Shown here in pieces: positions 1 to 7,855 of a DNA stretch of 30,592 nt. Source of the DNA: a bacterium (GTDB lineage Bacteria; Vulcanimicrobiota; Vulcanimicrobiia; Vulcanimicrobiales; SCRA01). Every line of letters begins with the position of its first letter. The stretch's first letter is position 1. The position numbers were made by a program, and so were the translations under genes. Under the pieces are notes generated by a model. That model made no database searches. It was not told the origin of the DNA and saw only the letters and a program-made list of their open reading frames with translations. The stretch covers positions 1 to 30,592 of the forward strand of contig SCRI01000042.1 of NCBI GenBank assembly GCA_004298675.1, in the 5' to 3' direction.

Positions 1-592
1 CGTCGATGCCCAGAAAGCGGGCGCGCACGGGGTCGTCCCGCAGCGCACGCAGGAGGTGGCCGAACGGCGAGCGGTGGATCGTGTGCAGCGCGAAGATACC
101 CAGCCCCACGCAGCCGGCGCAGACGTACCAGAACACCGCCTGGCCACCCAATGGCACGCCGAATAGCGTTCCTCGATCGATGCCTGCCAAACCGTTTTCG
201 CCGCCTAGCGCCGGCAGGTGGAGGGTAGCGGTGTAGAGTGCCTGGCCCACGGCGAGGGTAACCATCGCGAAGGCGATCCCGTACGTCCGCAGCGCGGTTG
301 CGCCGACGGCCAATGCCGCAAGCGCGGCCAGTGCCATCGCGAACAGCAGCAACACCAGCGGCGGGAGCGCCGCCGAACCTAGACCGACAACGTATGCGCC
401 AATCCCGAAGAATGCCGCTTGACCGAAGGATGGGATGCCCGCGTGACCGATCAGGAGATTGACACTGAGCGCGTAGAGGGCTTGGATCAGCACCGTTTCC
501 CAGAAGAACAGCTGCGCGCCGTTTGCCCAATGCGGGAGCGCCAGCGCCAGAGTTGCCGCCGCCGCAACGAGGGCTCCACGGGAGACGCTCAT
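1..592 (-). CDS. livM: Branched-chain-type ABC transporter permease LivM (partial, C-terminus off the left edge)
   Basis: This is the second inner-membrane permease of a Liv/HAAT-type ABC importer, which pairs with LivH to move amino acids or other small carboxylates and amides. About 197 codons are present, beginning MSVSRGALVAAAATLALALP. They are rich in hydrophobic segments and carry the family stretch LIGHAGIPSFGQAAFFGIGAY near residues 47-67. A cytoplasmic-loop stretch close to the window edge resembles the usual HTIHRSPFGHLLRALRDDP region. The ATG overlaps the stop of the LivH gene by four bases (ATGA), so the two are translationally coupled. The carboxy-terminal part and any LivG/LivF ATPase genes would lie beyond position 1. 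Family identity is secure; the substrate is not known. Confidence 0.9.
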   Translation of the reverse strand, partial: MSVSRGALVAAAATLALALPHWANGAQLFFWETVLIQALYALSVNLLIGHAGIPSFGQAAFFGIGAYVVGLGSAALPPLVLLLFAMALAALAALAVGATALRTYGIAFAMVTLAVGQALYTATLHLPALGGENGLAGIDRGTLFGVPLGGQAVFWYVCAGCVGLGIFALHTIHRSPFGHLLRALRDDPVRARFLGID

Positions 593-1482
593 GCGGATAA
601 TTCCCCCGCCCGGTTCGCGCGCCCCATGATGCCCTGCGGGCGAAAGAGCAGAAAGAGGCCCATGCCGATGTAGAGGCTGAAGTCCGCCAGACCCGGACGC
701 AGGACGACGAGATAGGCGTTCAAGAGACCGAAGAAAATTGCCGCCAGCAGCGTTCCGCGAACGCTGCCAAGTCCTCCTACGATGACGATGGCGAACGCTT
801 GGATGATGAACGAAACTGCGAGTTCCGGCGTCAACCCCACGAGTGGCGAGACGAGACCCCCACCCAGACCGGCGAGAAAGATGCCCAGCGAGAACATCAC
901 CAGGAAGACGCGCTCGACGTCGATGCCCAGCAATGCGGCCATGTGGCGATCGGCCGCGGTCGCACGCACCATGCGGCCAAACTCCGTCGACTCTACCAGC
1001 CATTCCAATCCAAAGACCACCAAGGCGCCTACGACATACAGAAAAACGTCGTAGGCCGGGAGTGCTACCGGGCCCACGTGCAGTAGGCCAAGGAATGACG
1101 GCGACTGCGGTTGGGAAAGCGGTGCGATGCCCCAAATCAGCCGCCCTAATCCTTCAAAGACGAGTAAGAGCGCGAAGGTCGCCAAGAGCGAGGATATCTC
1201 CGGCAACGGATAGATCCGCCGGAAGAGGCCGCGCTCGGTGAGCGCTCCGACCAGCGCCGTCAACAGGCCGGCCACAACGACCGCGGCCACGAGCGCCGGC
1301 CCCGGCAACGCGTGGCCGCGTGTAATCGCATACGTGAAGTATGCGCCCAGCATGAAGAACCCGCCGTGCGAGAAGTTCAGTACCCGCATCACGCCATAGA
1401 TGAGCGTGAGTCCGCTGGCGATCAGGAAGAGGAGGACGCCCTGACCCAGACCGTCGACGAGCGGCAGGAAGAGGTTGTGCAT
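589..1482 (-). CDS. livH: Branched-chain-type ABC transporter permease LivH
   Basis: This 297-residue integral membrane protein is the first permease of the Liv-type importer, at the family's usual length. The N-terminus (LVDGLGQGVLLFLIASGLTLIYGVMRVLNFSHGGFFMLGAYF) is a hallmark LivH sequence. It is followed by further hydrophobic segments and the conserved cytoplasmic EFGRMVRATAADRHMAALLGID stretch near residues 167-188. That stretch is the loop that contacts the ATPase subunits. The gene lies 19 bases after the binding-protein stop and ends in a four-base overlap with livM. No strong ribosome-binding site is visible before its ATG, so it may depend on readthrough from the upstream gene. The adjacent hydantoinase-type operon suggests the cargo is its substrate; this is inference. 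Confidence 0.93.
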   Translation of the reverse strand: MHNLFLPLVDGLGQGVLLFLIASGLTLIYGVMRVLNFSHGGFFMLGAYFTYAITRGHALPGPALVAAVVVAGLLTALVGALTERGLFRRIYPLPEISSLLATFALLLVFEGLGRLIWGIAPLSQPQSPSFLGLLHVGPVALPAYDVFLYVVGALVVFGLEWLVESTEFGRMVRATAADRHMAALLGIDVERVFLVMFSLGIFLAGLGGGLVSPLVGLTPELAVSFIIQAFAIVIVGGLGSVRGTLLAAIFFGLLNAYLVVLRPGLADFSLYIGMGLFLLFRPQGIMGRANRAGELSA

Positions 1483-1501
1483 GCTGCGGTGTCGGGTGCG
1501 G

Positions 1502-2704
1502 CTACTTCGCGACTTTCTCTGCGGGGACGGTCACCCAGTGCGGGCAGGAGTATTGTTTTGGAGCGCTGGCATCGCCTTTGCACTCGAAGACCGTCACTGG
1601 CTGCGCCAGCTCGTGATCGGGACGATAGCGCAGCGTTCCCTTGGGAGTCACGACCGGCACCTGCTCGAGCGCCGTGATGATCTGCGAAACGTCCACGCTC
1701 TTGGAGCGCTCGATGGCTGAACGCAGCGCATAGATCGTCGCATAACCCTCGTACGACCACGAATTGGGGGCGTCGCCGTATGCCTTCTGATAGGCTGCGG
1801 TGAAATGCCGGTTCATTGGCGTGTTGTAGGCGCGGTTGTAGTAGTCGTAGACGAACCAGGCGTCGGGGAAGTCTGCGCCGAGTTGGGCCGCCGTCGGCTC
1901 AGAACCACCGACGTTGATGGTGGCGGCGAATTTTCCGAAGAGATTGTCCGGCTTACCCTGCTTCACCACGGCCGCCGTGGCTCCACCGAACGTGGCGAGG
2001 TAGAGGCCATGGCTCTTCGCGCTTTCGGCGGGAAGGGCCGAGCTGAGCGCCGTCACGTAGGAGCGGACGTCCTGCGCGGCCAGCGGGACGAAGACAGCCT
2101 TGCCGGTCTGCACGCTCGGCGAGAGGCGACGCAGCTTTTCGCTGAAGAAGTTCCAGTCGTCGTGACCCGTCACGTAGTCGGGCGCATAGGCATCCCACGT
2201 GCTGATCGTGGGAAAGTGCTCGTGCGCGAATTGGGCCGCTGCGCTCGTCAGCATCGCGTCGCTCGGAGCGATGCGGAAGAAGTGCTTGTCGAATTTGGTC
2301 GTGGTGAGCGCGGTGGCGATGCAGTTGGAGCCCATCACCAGCACGTTGCTTTGTGCCGCTACCGGTAGCGCTGCCAGGCAGTCGGCGCTCGATGCGTAGC
2401 CCATGGTGATGTTGATGCCCGCCGCCTGCAGCTCGCGTAGTGCTTGCACGGTGGCGGTGGGATTCAGTTGTTCGTCCTTGACGACCAGTTCGAAGCGATG
2501 GCCAGCGACGCCGCCTTGCGCGTTGATCTCGTCGATGGCGAGCTGGGCGCCGTGCTGCGTGTCGGTGCCGACTTGGGCGAATGCCCCCGAGATCGTATCG
2601 ATGAGACCGACCTTGACCGTAGCCGCGCCTTGCGCGCTTGCAACCATGGGCGCAATGCCAAGGGAGCTGGCTACCAGAACGATGAGGATCTGCCGGAAGA
2701 TCAT
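1502..2704 (-). CDS. ABC transporter periplasmic substrate-binding protein (LivK-like, type 1 fold)
   Basis: This 400-residue solute receptor belongs to the Leu/Ile/Val-binding (peripla_BP_6) family. It opens with a Sec signal peptide of about 24 residues (hydrophobic ILIVLVASSLGIAPMVASA, likely cleavage after ASAQ or nearby). The classic start of the mature fold follows: VKVGLIDTISGAFAQVGTDTQHGAQLAIDEIN. The start is supported by AAGGAG six bases before the ATG. It is the first gene of the leftward transporter unit, followed by livH and livM. It is transcribed from a promoter whose -10 overlaps that of the divergent IclR gene. The ligand is unknown. Divergence from a hydantoinase/CoA-transferase operon suggests a cyclic amide, ureido acid or related carboxylate rather than leucine, but that is inference. 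Confidence 0.92.
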   Translation of the reverse strand: MIFRQILIVLVASSLGIAPMVASAQGAATVKVGLIDTISGAFAQVGTDTQHGAQLAIDEINAQGGVAGHRFELVVKDEQLNPTATVQALRELQAAGINITMGYASSADCLAALPVAAQSNVLVMGSNCIATALTTTKFDKHFFRIAPSDAMLTSAAAQFAHEHFPTISTWDAYAPDYVTGHDDWNFFSEKLRRLSPSVQTGKAVFVPLAAQDVRSYVTALSSALPAESAKSHGLYLATFGGATAAVVKQGKPDNLFGKFAATINVGGSEPTAAQLGADFPDAWFVYDYYNRAYNTPMNRHFTAAYQKAYGDAPNSWSYEGYATIYALRSAIERSKSVDVSQIITALEQVPVVTPKGTLRYRPDHELAQPVTVFECKGDASAPKQYSCPHWVTVPAEKVAK

Positions 2705-2738
2705 GCTTGACTCCTTCGTTCCACTGTGCGGGACGATA

Positions 2739-2767
2739 TTGACAGAGCGTTCCGTTGTTCATACGAT
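2739..2767 (+). promoter_or_regulatory. Sigma-70-like promoter for the IclR regulator and hydantoinase operon
   Basis: A perfect -35 TTGACA (2739-2744) is followed, after exactly 17 bases, by TACGAT (2762-2767). The predicted start of transcription is around 2773-2774, which coincides with the GTG start codon of the IclR gene at 2773. The mRNA would therefore be leaderless or nearly so. TTGACAGA (2739-2746) is mirrored as TCTGTCAA (2785-2792), so the promoter pair is an inverted repeat. Confidence 0.65.
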
Positions 2768-2792
2768 AGGTCGTGCGCGGAGCGTCTGTCAA
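2763..2792 (-). promoter_or_regulatory. Sigma-70-like promoter for the binding protein-livH-livM unit
   Basis: On the minus strand, a perfect -35 TTGACA (2792-2787) is followed after 18 bases by TATCGT (2768-2763, 4/6 to consensus). Transcription would begin near 2756, giving a leader of about 50 nucleotides before the ATG at 2704. The -10 overlaps the -10 of the opposing IclR promoter, so the two cannot be occupied by polymerase at once. Confidence 0.55.
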
Positions 2793-3549
2793 GACGGAGG
2801 ACGGAGCGATACAGACCGTTGAGCGTACCTCACGCATCCTACTAGCCTTCGCAGAAGGGGAGCCGTTGCTCGGCGTCAGCGAGCTCGCTCGCAAGTTGAC
2901 GTTGCCCAAGAGCGTCATTCATCGTACGCTCGACGCCCTCGTTGAGACGGGGCTCGTTGCGCGCGATCCGGACACGGCGCGTTATCGTCTAGGCCCGCGC
3001 GCGCTCGAACTTGCTCTCGCCGCCGTCGGTGCACCCGATGTGCGCACCCTGGCGCTTCCGATCATGCAAGGGCTCGTGCGCGAGAGCGGCGAGACGACAA
3101 CGCTCAGCCTGCTCGTCGGTACGGAACGCGTCTACGCCGCTCAGGTGGAGAGCCCGCAAGAGGTGCGTATGACGGTGGAGGTGGGTCGGCGCTATCCCAT
3201 CTACGTCGGCGCGTCCGGGCGTGCGATCCTGGCTTCCCTGCAACCGGAAGAATTGGCGCGTTACCTCGATCGCACGGAGCTCCAGCCCCTTACGCGTTCG
3301 ACGATCGTGGATCGCAAGCGTCTCCAGCGCGAGCTGGTCAAAGTGCGTGCTCAAGGCTACGCGGCCAGTTCGGGCGAGCGCGACCCGTGGGCGGCGGCCG
3401 TCGCCGCGCCGATCCTGCCCGGCGGCGGGCGAGTGATCGGCTCGATGAGCATCTGCGGTCCGCGCACGCGTTTAGTGGCGGAGCGCGTAACGTTATGCGG
3501 GGAGCTCGTGCGCCGCGGCGCGGACGAGCTGGGCCGTCAACTCTGGTGA
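2773..3549 (+). CDS. IclR-family transcriptional regulator
   Basis: This 258-residue DNA-binding regulator has an N-terminal winged helix-turn-helix at about residues 14-75 (IQTVERTSRILLAFAEGEPLLGVSELARKLTLPKSVIHRTLDALVETGLV). The C-terminal IclR effector-binding domain covers about 85-255 and includes the family stretch VGRRYPIYVGASGRAILASL. The start is GTG at 2773, the only usual start codon in frame before the helix-turn-helix. No ribosome-binding site precedes it, consistent with a leaderless transcript. The gene sits between the divergent transporter and the downstream catabolic operon, with 10 bases to the next gene. It probably controls both in response to a pathway intermediate. IclR proteins can repress or activate, and the direction cannot be told here. 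Confidence 0.92.
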   Translation: MRGASVKTEDGAIQTVERTSRILLAFAEGEPLLGVSELARKLTLPKSVIHRTLDALVETGLVARDPDTARYRLGPRALELALAAVGAPDVRTLALPIMQGLVRESGETTTLSLLVGTERVYAAQVESPQEVRMTVEVGRRYPIYVGASGRAILASLQPEELARYLDRTELQPLTRSTIVDRKRLQRELVKVRAQGYAASSGERDPWAAAVAAPILPGGGRVIGSMSICGPRTRLVAERVTLCGELVRRGADELGRQLW

Positions 3550-3559
3550 GGAGGACATA

Positions 3560-5020
3560 GTGGCTCGTTACGACAGTGTGATTCTCGGTGGGCGCGTGGT
3601 GCTGCCGGGCTATGGTGTGGTGCCGTGCGATATCGGCGTCAGCGAAGGGCGTATCGCCGCGCTCGCCGATACGCTACGCCCCTCGGACGGCAACGAAGCG
3701 ATCGACGCGGCGGGCACGGTCGTCTTTCCAGGCGGCGTGGATGCCCACTTTCATCTCGGGATCTACCGCGACTTGGCGGCCGATGCAAGCAGCGAGACGG
3801 AGTCCTCGCTGGTGGGCGGGGCAACCACCGTGCTCAGCTACTTTCGCACCGGTCAGCACTACCTGAATCGCACCGGCCCTTTGCGCGAGATATTCCCAGC
3901 GGTCCTCGAGAGCGTGCGCGGGCGCGTGCACACCGACGTCGGCTTCCATATCGCACCAATGACGCGCGAGCAGTTGGGTGAGATCGAATGGCTAGCAGGC
4001 GAGGCGGGTGTCGCCAGCTTCAAATACTATTTTTTTTACAAGGGGCTCAACCTTGCGGCCGACTCGGCCGACGCCAAGTCGTACACGATGAGCGACTCGT
4101 ACGACTTCGGTCACCTCTACGAGATGATGGAGCGGGTTGCGGAGGCGGATGCTAAGTCCGGCGCGCGCGGCCGTATCTCGCTGAGCCTGCACTGTGAGAA
4201 CGCCGAGCTGATCAAGCTGTTCATCGAACGCGTCAAGGGCGGCGGGTTGCCACCGCTCGAGGCGTACAGCAAGGCTCGTCCGGCACTGACGGAGCGTCTC
4301 TCGATTCACGAGGCCGGTGTCTTGGCCAACGCCGCGCGAGTGCGGGTGAATCTCCTGCACCTCTCCAGTCGAGAAGCGTTGGAGGCTGCTGTGCAGCTAC
4401 GCGCACTCTATCCCACGCTCGACGTGCGGATGGAGACGACGTTGCACCATCTGTGCCTGACCTACGCCATGCTCGAAGGCAAGGGCTTGGGCGGTAAGGT
4501 CAATCCGCCCATCCGCGAGCAGCGGGACGTGGATGCGCTTTGGGAAGGCGTGGAATCCGGCGCGATCTCGTGGATCGCGAGCGACCACGCTTGCTGCATG
4601 GAATCGCTGAAGGGCGACGAGCTCTGGCCGGCGTTGCCCGGTTTCGGGGGGACCGCGCTCCTCTATCCCGTGTTGATTTCGGAGGGCTATCACAAGCGTG
4701 GTCTCTCGCTGGAGCGCATCGCCGAGCTAGCTTCCGCGAATCCCGCGCGCGCCTTCGCGTGCTATCCCCGCAAGGGCGCGATCGCGGTCGGCGCCGACGC
4801 CGACTTCGCGCTCATCGATCTCGAGCGCGAGGAAACGGTGAGTGCCGCTCTGCTGCACTCGGCGCAGGACCACACGCCGTTTGAAGGCGTTCGCGTCAAG
4901 GGCTGGCCGGTGCAGACGATCCTGCGTGGGCGCAGTGTCTACCGGAACGGCGAAGTGATCTCCGAGCCTTCGGGCACGTTTCTGTCGCGCCCCTACACGG
5001 CAGCGCTCGTCGCGCGGTAG
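3560..5020 (+). CDS. Dihydropyrimidinase/hydantoinase-like cyclic amidohydrolase
   Basis: This 486-residue metal-dependent hydrolase belongs to the dihydropyrimidinase/hydantoinase/allantoinase group, at normal length. All expected metal ligands can be seen: D61-A-H63-F-H65, the lysine that is carboxylated in the family (K155 in ASFKYYFFYKG), H211 in SLHCEN, H267 in LLHLSS and D342 in ASDH. It should open a cyclic amide, imide or ureide ring in the cytoplasm. The loop after D342 (HACCM) differs from the usual HAPH, and the YYFFYK motif differs from the usual FMAYK, so the substrate pocket is probably not that of a standard enzyme. The GTG start follows GAGGAGG. It is the first enzyme gene after the regulator and heads an operon with CoA-dependent enzymes rather than a carbamoylase, which is unusual for a pyrimidine pathway. 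Confidence 0.88.
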   Translation: MARYDSVILGGRVVLPGYGVVPCDIGVSEGRIAALADTLRPSDGNEAIDAAGTVVFPGGVDAHFHLGIYRDLAADASSETESSLVGGATTVLSYFRTGQHYLNRTGPLREIFPAVLESVRGRVHTDVGFHIAPMTREQLGEIEWLAGEAGVASFKYYFFYKGLNLAADSADAKSYTMSDSYDFGHLYEMMERVAEADAKSGARGRISLSLHCENAELIKLFIERVKGGGLPPLEAYSKARPALTERLSIHEAGVLANAARVRVNLLHLSSREALEAAVQLRALYPTLDVRMETTLHHLCLTYAMLEGKGLGGKVNPPIREQRDVDALWEGVESGAISWIASDHACCMESLKGDELWPALPGFGGTALLYPVLISEGYHKRGLSLERIAELASANPARAFACYPRKGAIAVGADADFALIDLEREETVSAALLHSAQDHTPFEGVRVKGWPVQTILRGRSVYRNGEVISEPSGTFLSRPYTAALVAR

Positions 5021-5028
5021 ACGTGACG

Positions 5029-6222
5029 ATGGCAGAGGCGCCGCTAACCGGAGTCCGCGTGCTAGACGTCGCGACGATTCTCGCCGGGCCGTTGGCGGCG
5101 GCGCTGCTAGGAGACTTCGGAGCCGACGTCATCAAGGTGGAGCATCCGCGTGGCGATTCCATCCGCTCGCATGGCGCCGATAAGGACGGCCATGGCCTGC
5201 TTTGGAAGCTGGTGGGTCGCAACAAGCGCACCGTCACGCTCGATCTCTCCAAGCCAGAGGGCGCCGAGCTGCTGCTGCGCCTGGTCGAGCGCTCGGATGT
5301 CTTGATCGAGAACTTTCGCCCGGGCGTGATGGAGCGTTGGAACCTCGGTTGGGAGCAGCTGCACGCGCATAACCCGCGCCTGGTGATGCTGCGCGCGACC
5401 GGATTCGGCCAGTTTGGCCCCTACGCGAAGCGGCCGGGCTTCGGTACGCTCGCGGAGGCGATGAGCGGTTTTGCCGCGATTACCGGTGAGCCTGATGGTC
5501 CGCCGACGCTGCCGCCCTTCGGCCTCGCCGATGGGATCGCGGGTCTCGCGGGAGCCATGGCGATCGCGTTTGCGCTCTACCATCGCGATGCGCGTGGCGG
5601 TGACGGCCAGATGATCGATCTCGCGATCATCGAACCGATCCTAACGGTTCTGGGGGCGCAGCCTACCGTCTACGACCAGTTGGGCTTGATCGCCCGGCGC
5701 ACCGGCAATCGCTCCACGAACAACGCGCCGCGTAACACGTATCGAACGCGCGACGGCCGCTGGGTGGCGGTCTCCACCAGCGCGAACACGATTGCCGAAC
5801 GTGTTATGCGCGTCGTGGGACACCCCGAGGTCATCGACGAGCCATGGTTTGCCAGCGGCAACGGGCGAGTGCAGCACGTCGAGGAGCTTGATGCCACGGT
5901 TGGCGCGTGGATCGCGCAGCGCGACGCCGAGGAGGTGGTGCGCTGTTTCGAAGAGGCGGGAGCAGCGGTGGCCCCGATTTACGACGTGGCGCAGGCGCTG
6001 GACGATCCGCAGTATCGCGCGCTTTCGTCGTTCGTGACGCTCGAGGACGAGGACCTCGGCCCGCTACGGATGCAGAACGTCATGGCGCGTATGCTGGGGA
6101 CGCCCGGACGCGTTCGCTTCGCGGGCCGCCGGCTCGGGCAAGATAACGAGAACGTCTTCTGCAGCGAGCTTGGCCTCTCGCGCGAGGAGCTGCTGAGCCT
6201 GCGTGAACGAGGCGTCGTGTGA
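5029..6222 (+). CDS. CaiB/BaiF-family (class III) CoA transferase
   Basis: This roughly 397-residue protein moves CoA from a donor thioester to a carboxylic acid. It starts with the family's LTGVRVLDVATILAGPLAAALLGDFGADVIKVEHPRGDSIRS stretch and has VLIENFRPGVMERW around residue 95. The expected catalytic aspartate is D168 in FGLADGIAGLAGAMA. The start is ATG at 5029; a GTG six bases upstream (5023) is possible and leaves only two bases after the amidohydrolase stop. The next gene overlaps its stop. Sitting between a ring-opening hydrolase and a CitE-type lyase, it most likely activates the ring-opened dicarboxylate or hydroxyacid for C-C cleavage. This is the role played by itaconate or citramalate CoA transferases in analogous pathways; the acid here is unknown. 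Confidence 0.92.
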   Translation: MAEAPLTGVRVLDVATILAGPLAAALLGDFGADVIKVEHPRGDSIRSHGADKDGHGLLWKLVGRNKRTVTLDLSKPEGAELLLRLVERSDVLIENFRPGVMERWNLGWEQLHAHNPRLVMLRATGFGQFGPYAKRPGFGTLAEAMSGFAAITGEPDGPPTLPPFGLADGIAGLAGAMAIAFALYHRDARGGDGQMIDLAIIEPILTVLGAQPTVYDQLGLIARRTGNRSTNNAPRNTYRTRDGRWVAVSTSANTIAERVMRVVGHPEVIDEPWFASGNGRVQHVEELDATVGAWIAQRDAEEVVRCFEEAGAAVAPIYDVAQALDDPQYRALSSFVTLEDEDLGPLRMQNVMARMLGTPGRVRFAGRRLGQDNENVFCSELGLSREELLSLRERGVV

Positions 6223-7034
6223 TGGCGGAATTTGCGCTCGCGCGCAGTTACCTCTTCGCGCCCGGGCACGACGCCAAGCTGTTGGAACGCGTGTACGCTG
6301 CGGGAGCGGATGCGGTAGTGCTCGATCTGGAAGATGCGGTCCCGGAGGATGCGAAGCAGCGCGCGCGCGCGATGGTGGTAGAGGCCCTGCGGCGCAGACC
6401 CGCATGGGTACGTGTCAATGCCGCGCGCTCCTCGCGCTGCGCCGCCGATCTTGAGGCCGTGGCTCCCCTAGTGCTGGGAATTCGTATTCCCAAGGTGGAG
6501 TCGGCGGAGGACGTGGCCTGGGTCGCCGCACGGGCACCGCAGCTGCCGCTGGCTTGCACCATTGAATCGGCACGTGGAGTCCTCGCCGCGCGTGAGATCG
6601 CGGCCGCACCCGAAGCGGTGCAGTTGATTTACGGAAACGCCGATCTCTGCGCCGATCTGGCCATCGACGGCGGCGAGATGGCAACGCTCTACGCACGCTC
6701 GCAACTGGTGCTGGCCGCACGCGCGGCCGGAATCGCGCCGCCGTGCGACGGCGCCTACACGCGCATTGCCGACGAAGATGGGCTACGCCGGGAGGCGGCG
6801 TTCGCCCGCAGCCTGGGCTTTTTCGGGAAGTCGGCGATCCACCCGCGTCAGCTTGCCGTGATTCACGAAGCATTTACGCCGAGTCCGGCCCAGGTCGCAT
6901 GGGCGCAACGGGTGTTGGCGGCCTTCGACGCGGCTGGAGGCGCCGCCGCGCGAACGCAGGATGGCGAGATGGTGGACGTACCGGTCGCGGAGCGGGCGCG
7001 CCAGGTCCTACGCTTCGCTGGGGAGATCCAATGA
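6222..7034 (+). CDS. HpcH/HpaI-CitE-family CoA-ester lyase or aldolase
   Basis: This 270-residue TIM-barrel enzyme belongs to the citrate lyase beta/citramalyl-CoA/malyl-CoA lyase group. It opens with ARSYLFAPGHDAKLLERVYAAGADAVVLDLEDAVP, which holds the conserved acidic metal/CoA-site motif. It also has IRIPKVESAEDV, ACTIESARGV, GNADLCADL and FFGKSAIHPRQL, all family landmarks. The reaction is reversible retro-Claisen cleavage of a 3-hydroxyacyl-CoA, usually giving acetyl-CoA plus a 2-oxoacid. ATG at 6222 overlaps the CoA-transferase stop by one base (TGATG); a GTG at 6219 is an alternative. Pairing with a CoA transferase closely resembles the last two steps of itaconate/citramalate degradation, although the substrate is not shown by the sequence. 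Confidence 0.88.
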   Translation: MAEFALARSYLFAPGHDAKLLERVYAAGADAVVLDLEDAVPEDAKQRARAMVVEALRRRPAWVRVNAARSSRCAADLEAVAPLVLGIRIPKVESAEDVAWVAARAPQLPLACTIESARGVLAAREIAAAPEAVQLIYGNADLCADLAIDGGEMATLYARSQLVLAARAAGIAPPCDGAYTRIADEDGLRREAAFARSLGFFGKSAIHPRQLAVIHEAFTPSPAQVAWAQRVLAAFDAAGGAAARTQDGEMVDVPVAERARQVLRFAGEIQ

Positions 7035-7855
7035 TGAGCGACTCGAAAACGGCAAGTTTGATCGCGACGGCGAGCGCGGGACGCGTCTATGATTTGGGGC
7101 AACCGTTAGAGGCTGGCACGCCCACGAGCCCCAACCATCCACCTTTTCGGATGGCGCTGATGCGCCGGCACGGCGACCGCATGCGCGAGGACGGGGGCAG
7201 CGGCGCCAATGAAATGCTCTCGCTCGGCTGCCACACCGGCACGCACATCGATGCTCTCTGTCACGTTTCGTATGCGGGGCGGCTCTATGGCGGCATCGAT
7301 GCGTCGCAGGCTTCACACGGGGGACGCTTCAACGTCTACGGTGCTGAGACGATCGCGCCGTTCGTCTGTCGCGGCGTGCTGCTCGATGTACCGCGAGCGT
7401 TGGGAGTAGAGACGCTCGCGCCGGCGCATGCGACGACGGCGGCGGAATTGGATGCGACCGCGCGCTCTCAGGGCGTCGAGATCCAGGCTGGCGACGCCGT
7501 GCTGATCCGCAGCGGTTGGCCGGTGGGCCGCTTTGGTGACAGCGAGGCCTTCGTCGGCTGGAAGAGCGGTGTCCCCGGTCCAGATGCGTCGGCGGCCGCG
7601 TGGCTGGCACAGCGTGGCATTCGCGCCGCAGGCGGCGACACGATTGCCTTCGAGTGGCTAGCCCCGGGTGCGGGGCATAGGCGCCTCCCCGCACACATCA
7701 CGCTGATCGTCGAGCACGGCATCCACATCATGGAGGTGCTGGACTTGGAGCAGCTCGCCCAAGACCGTGTCTATGAGTTTCTCTTCGTCTGTGCCCCCTT
7801 GAAGCTCGTGGGTGCGACCGGCTCACCGATTCGACCCTTGGCTGTCGTGGCGTGA
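7031..7855 (+). CDS. Cyclase-family metal-dependent hydrolase (kynurenine formamidase/isatin hydrolase superfamily)
   Basis: This 274-residue protein belongs to the cyclase family (PF04199), which includes kynurenine formamidase, isatin hydrolase and polyketide cyclase-like enzymes. The metal motif is H68-T-G-T-H72-I-D74 followed by A-L-C-H78; the proline usual before the last histidine is a cysteine here. The C-terminal half has the second conserved histidine region (RLPAHITLIVEHGIHIMEVLDLEQL). Family members hydrolyse amides, cyclic amides or lactones using Mn or Zn. The ATG at 7031 overlaps the lyase stop by four bases; an adjacent ATG at 7034 is possible. With the hydantoinase-like gene it gives the operon two candidate amide-ring hydrolases, perhaps one opening the ring and one removing the residual amide. 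Confidence 0.85.
   Translation: MMSDSKTASLIATASAGRVYDLGQPLEAGTPTSPNHPPFRMALMRRHGDRMREDGGSGANEMLSLGCHTGTHIDALCHVSYAGRLYGGIDASQASHGGRFNVYGAETIAPFVCRGVLLDVPRALGVETLAPAHATTAAELDATARSQGVEIQAGDAVLIRSGWPVGRFGDSEAFVGWKSGVPGPDASAAAWLAQRGIRAAGGDTIAFEWLAPGAGHRRLPAHITLIVEHGIHIMEVLDLEQLAQDRVYEFLFVCAPLKLVGATGSPIRPLAVVA

Noticed and set aside
1953-2918. Long open frames antisense to or in other frames of real genes, such as 1953-2918, 8560-9261 and 17505-18233
   Set aside because: They are rich in arginine, serine, histidine and low-complexity runs, show no family motif, and lie entirely over genes with clear motifs. They are byproducts of high GC.
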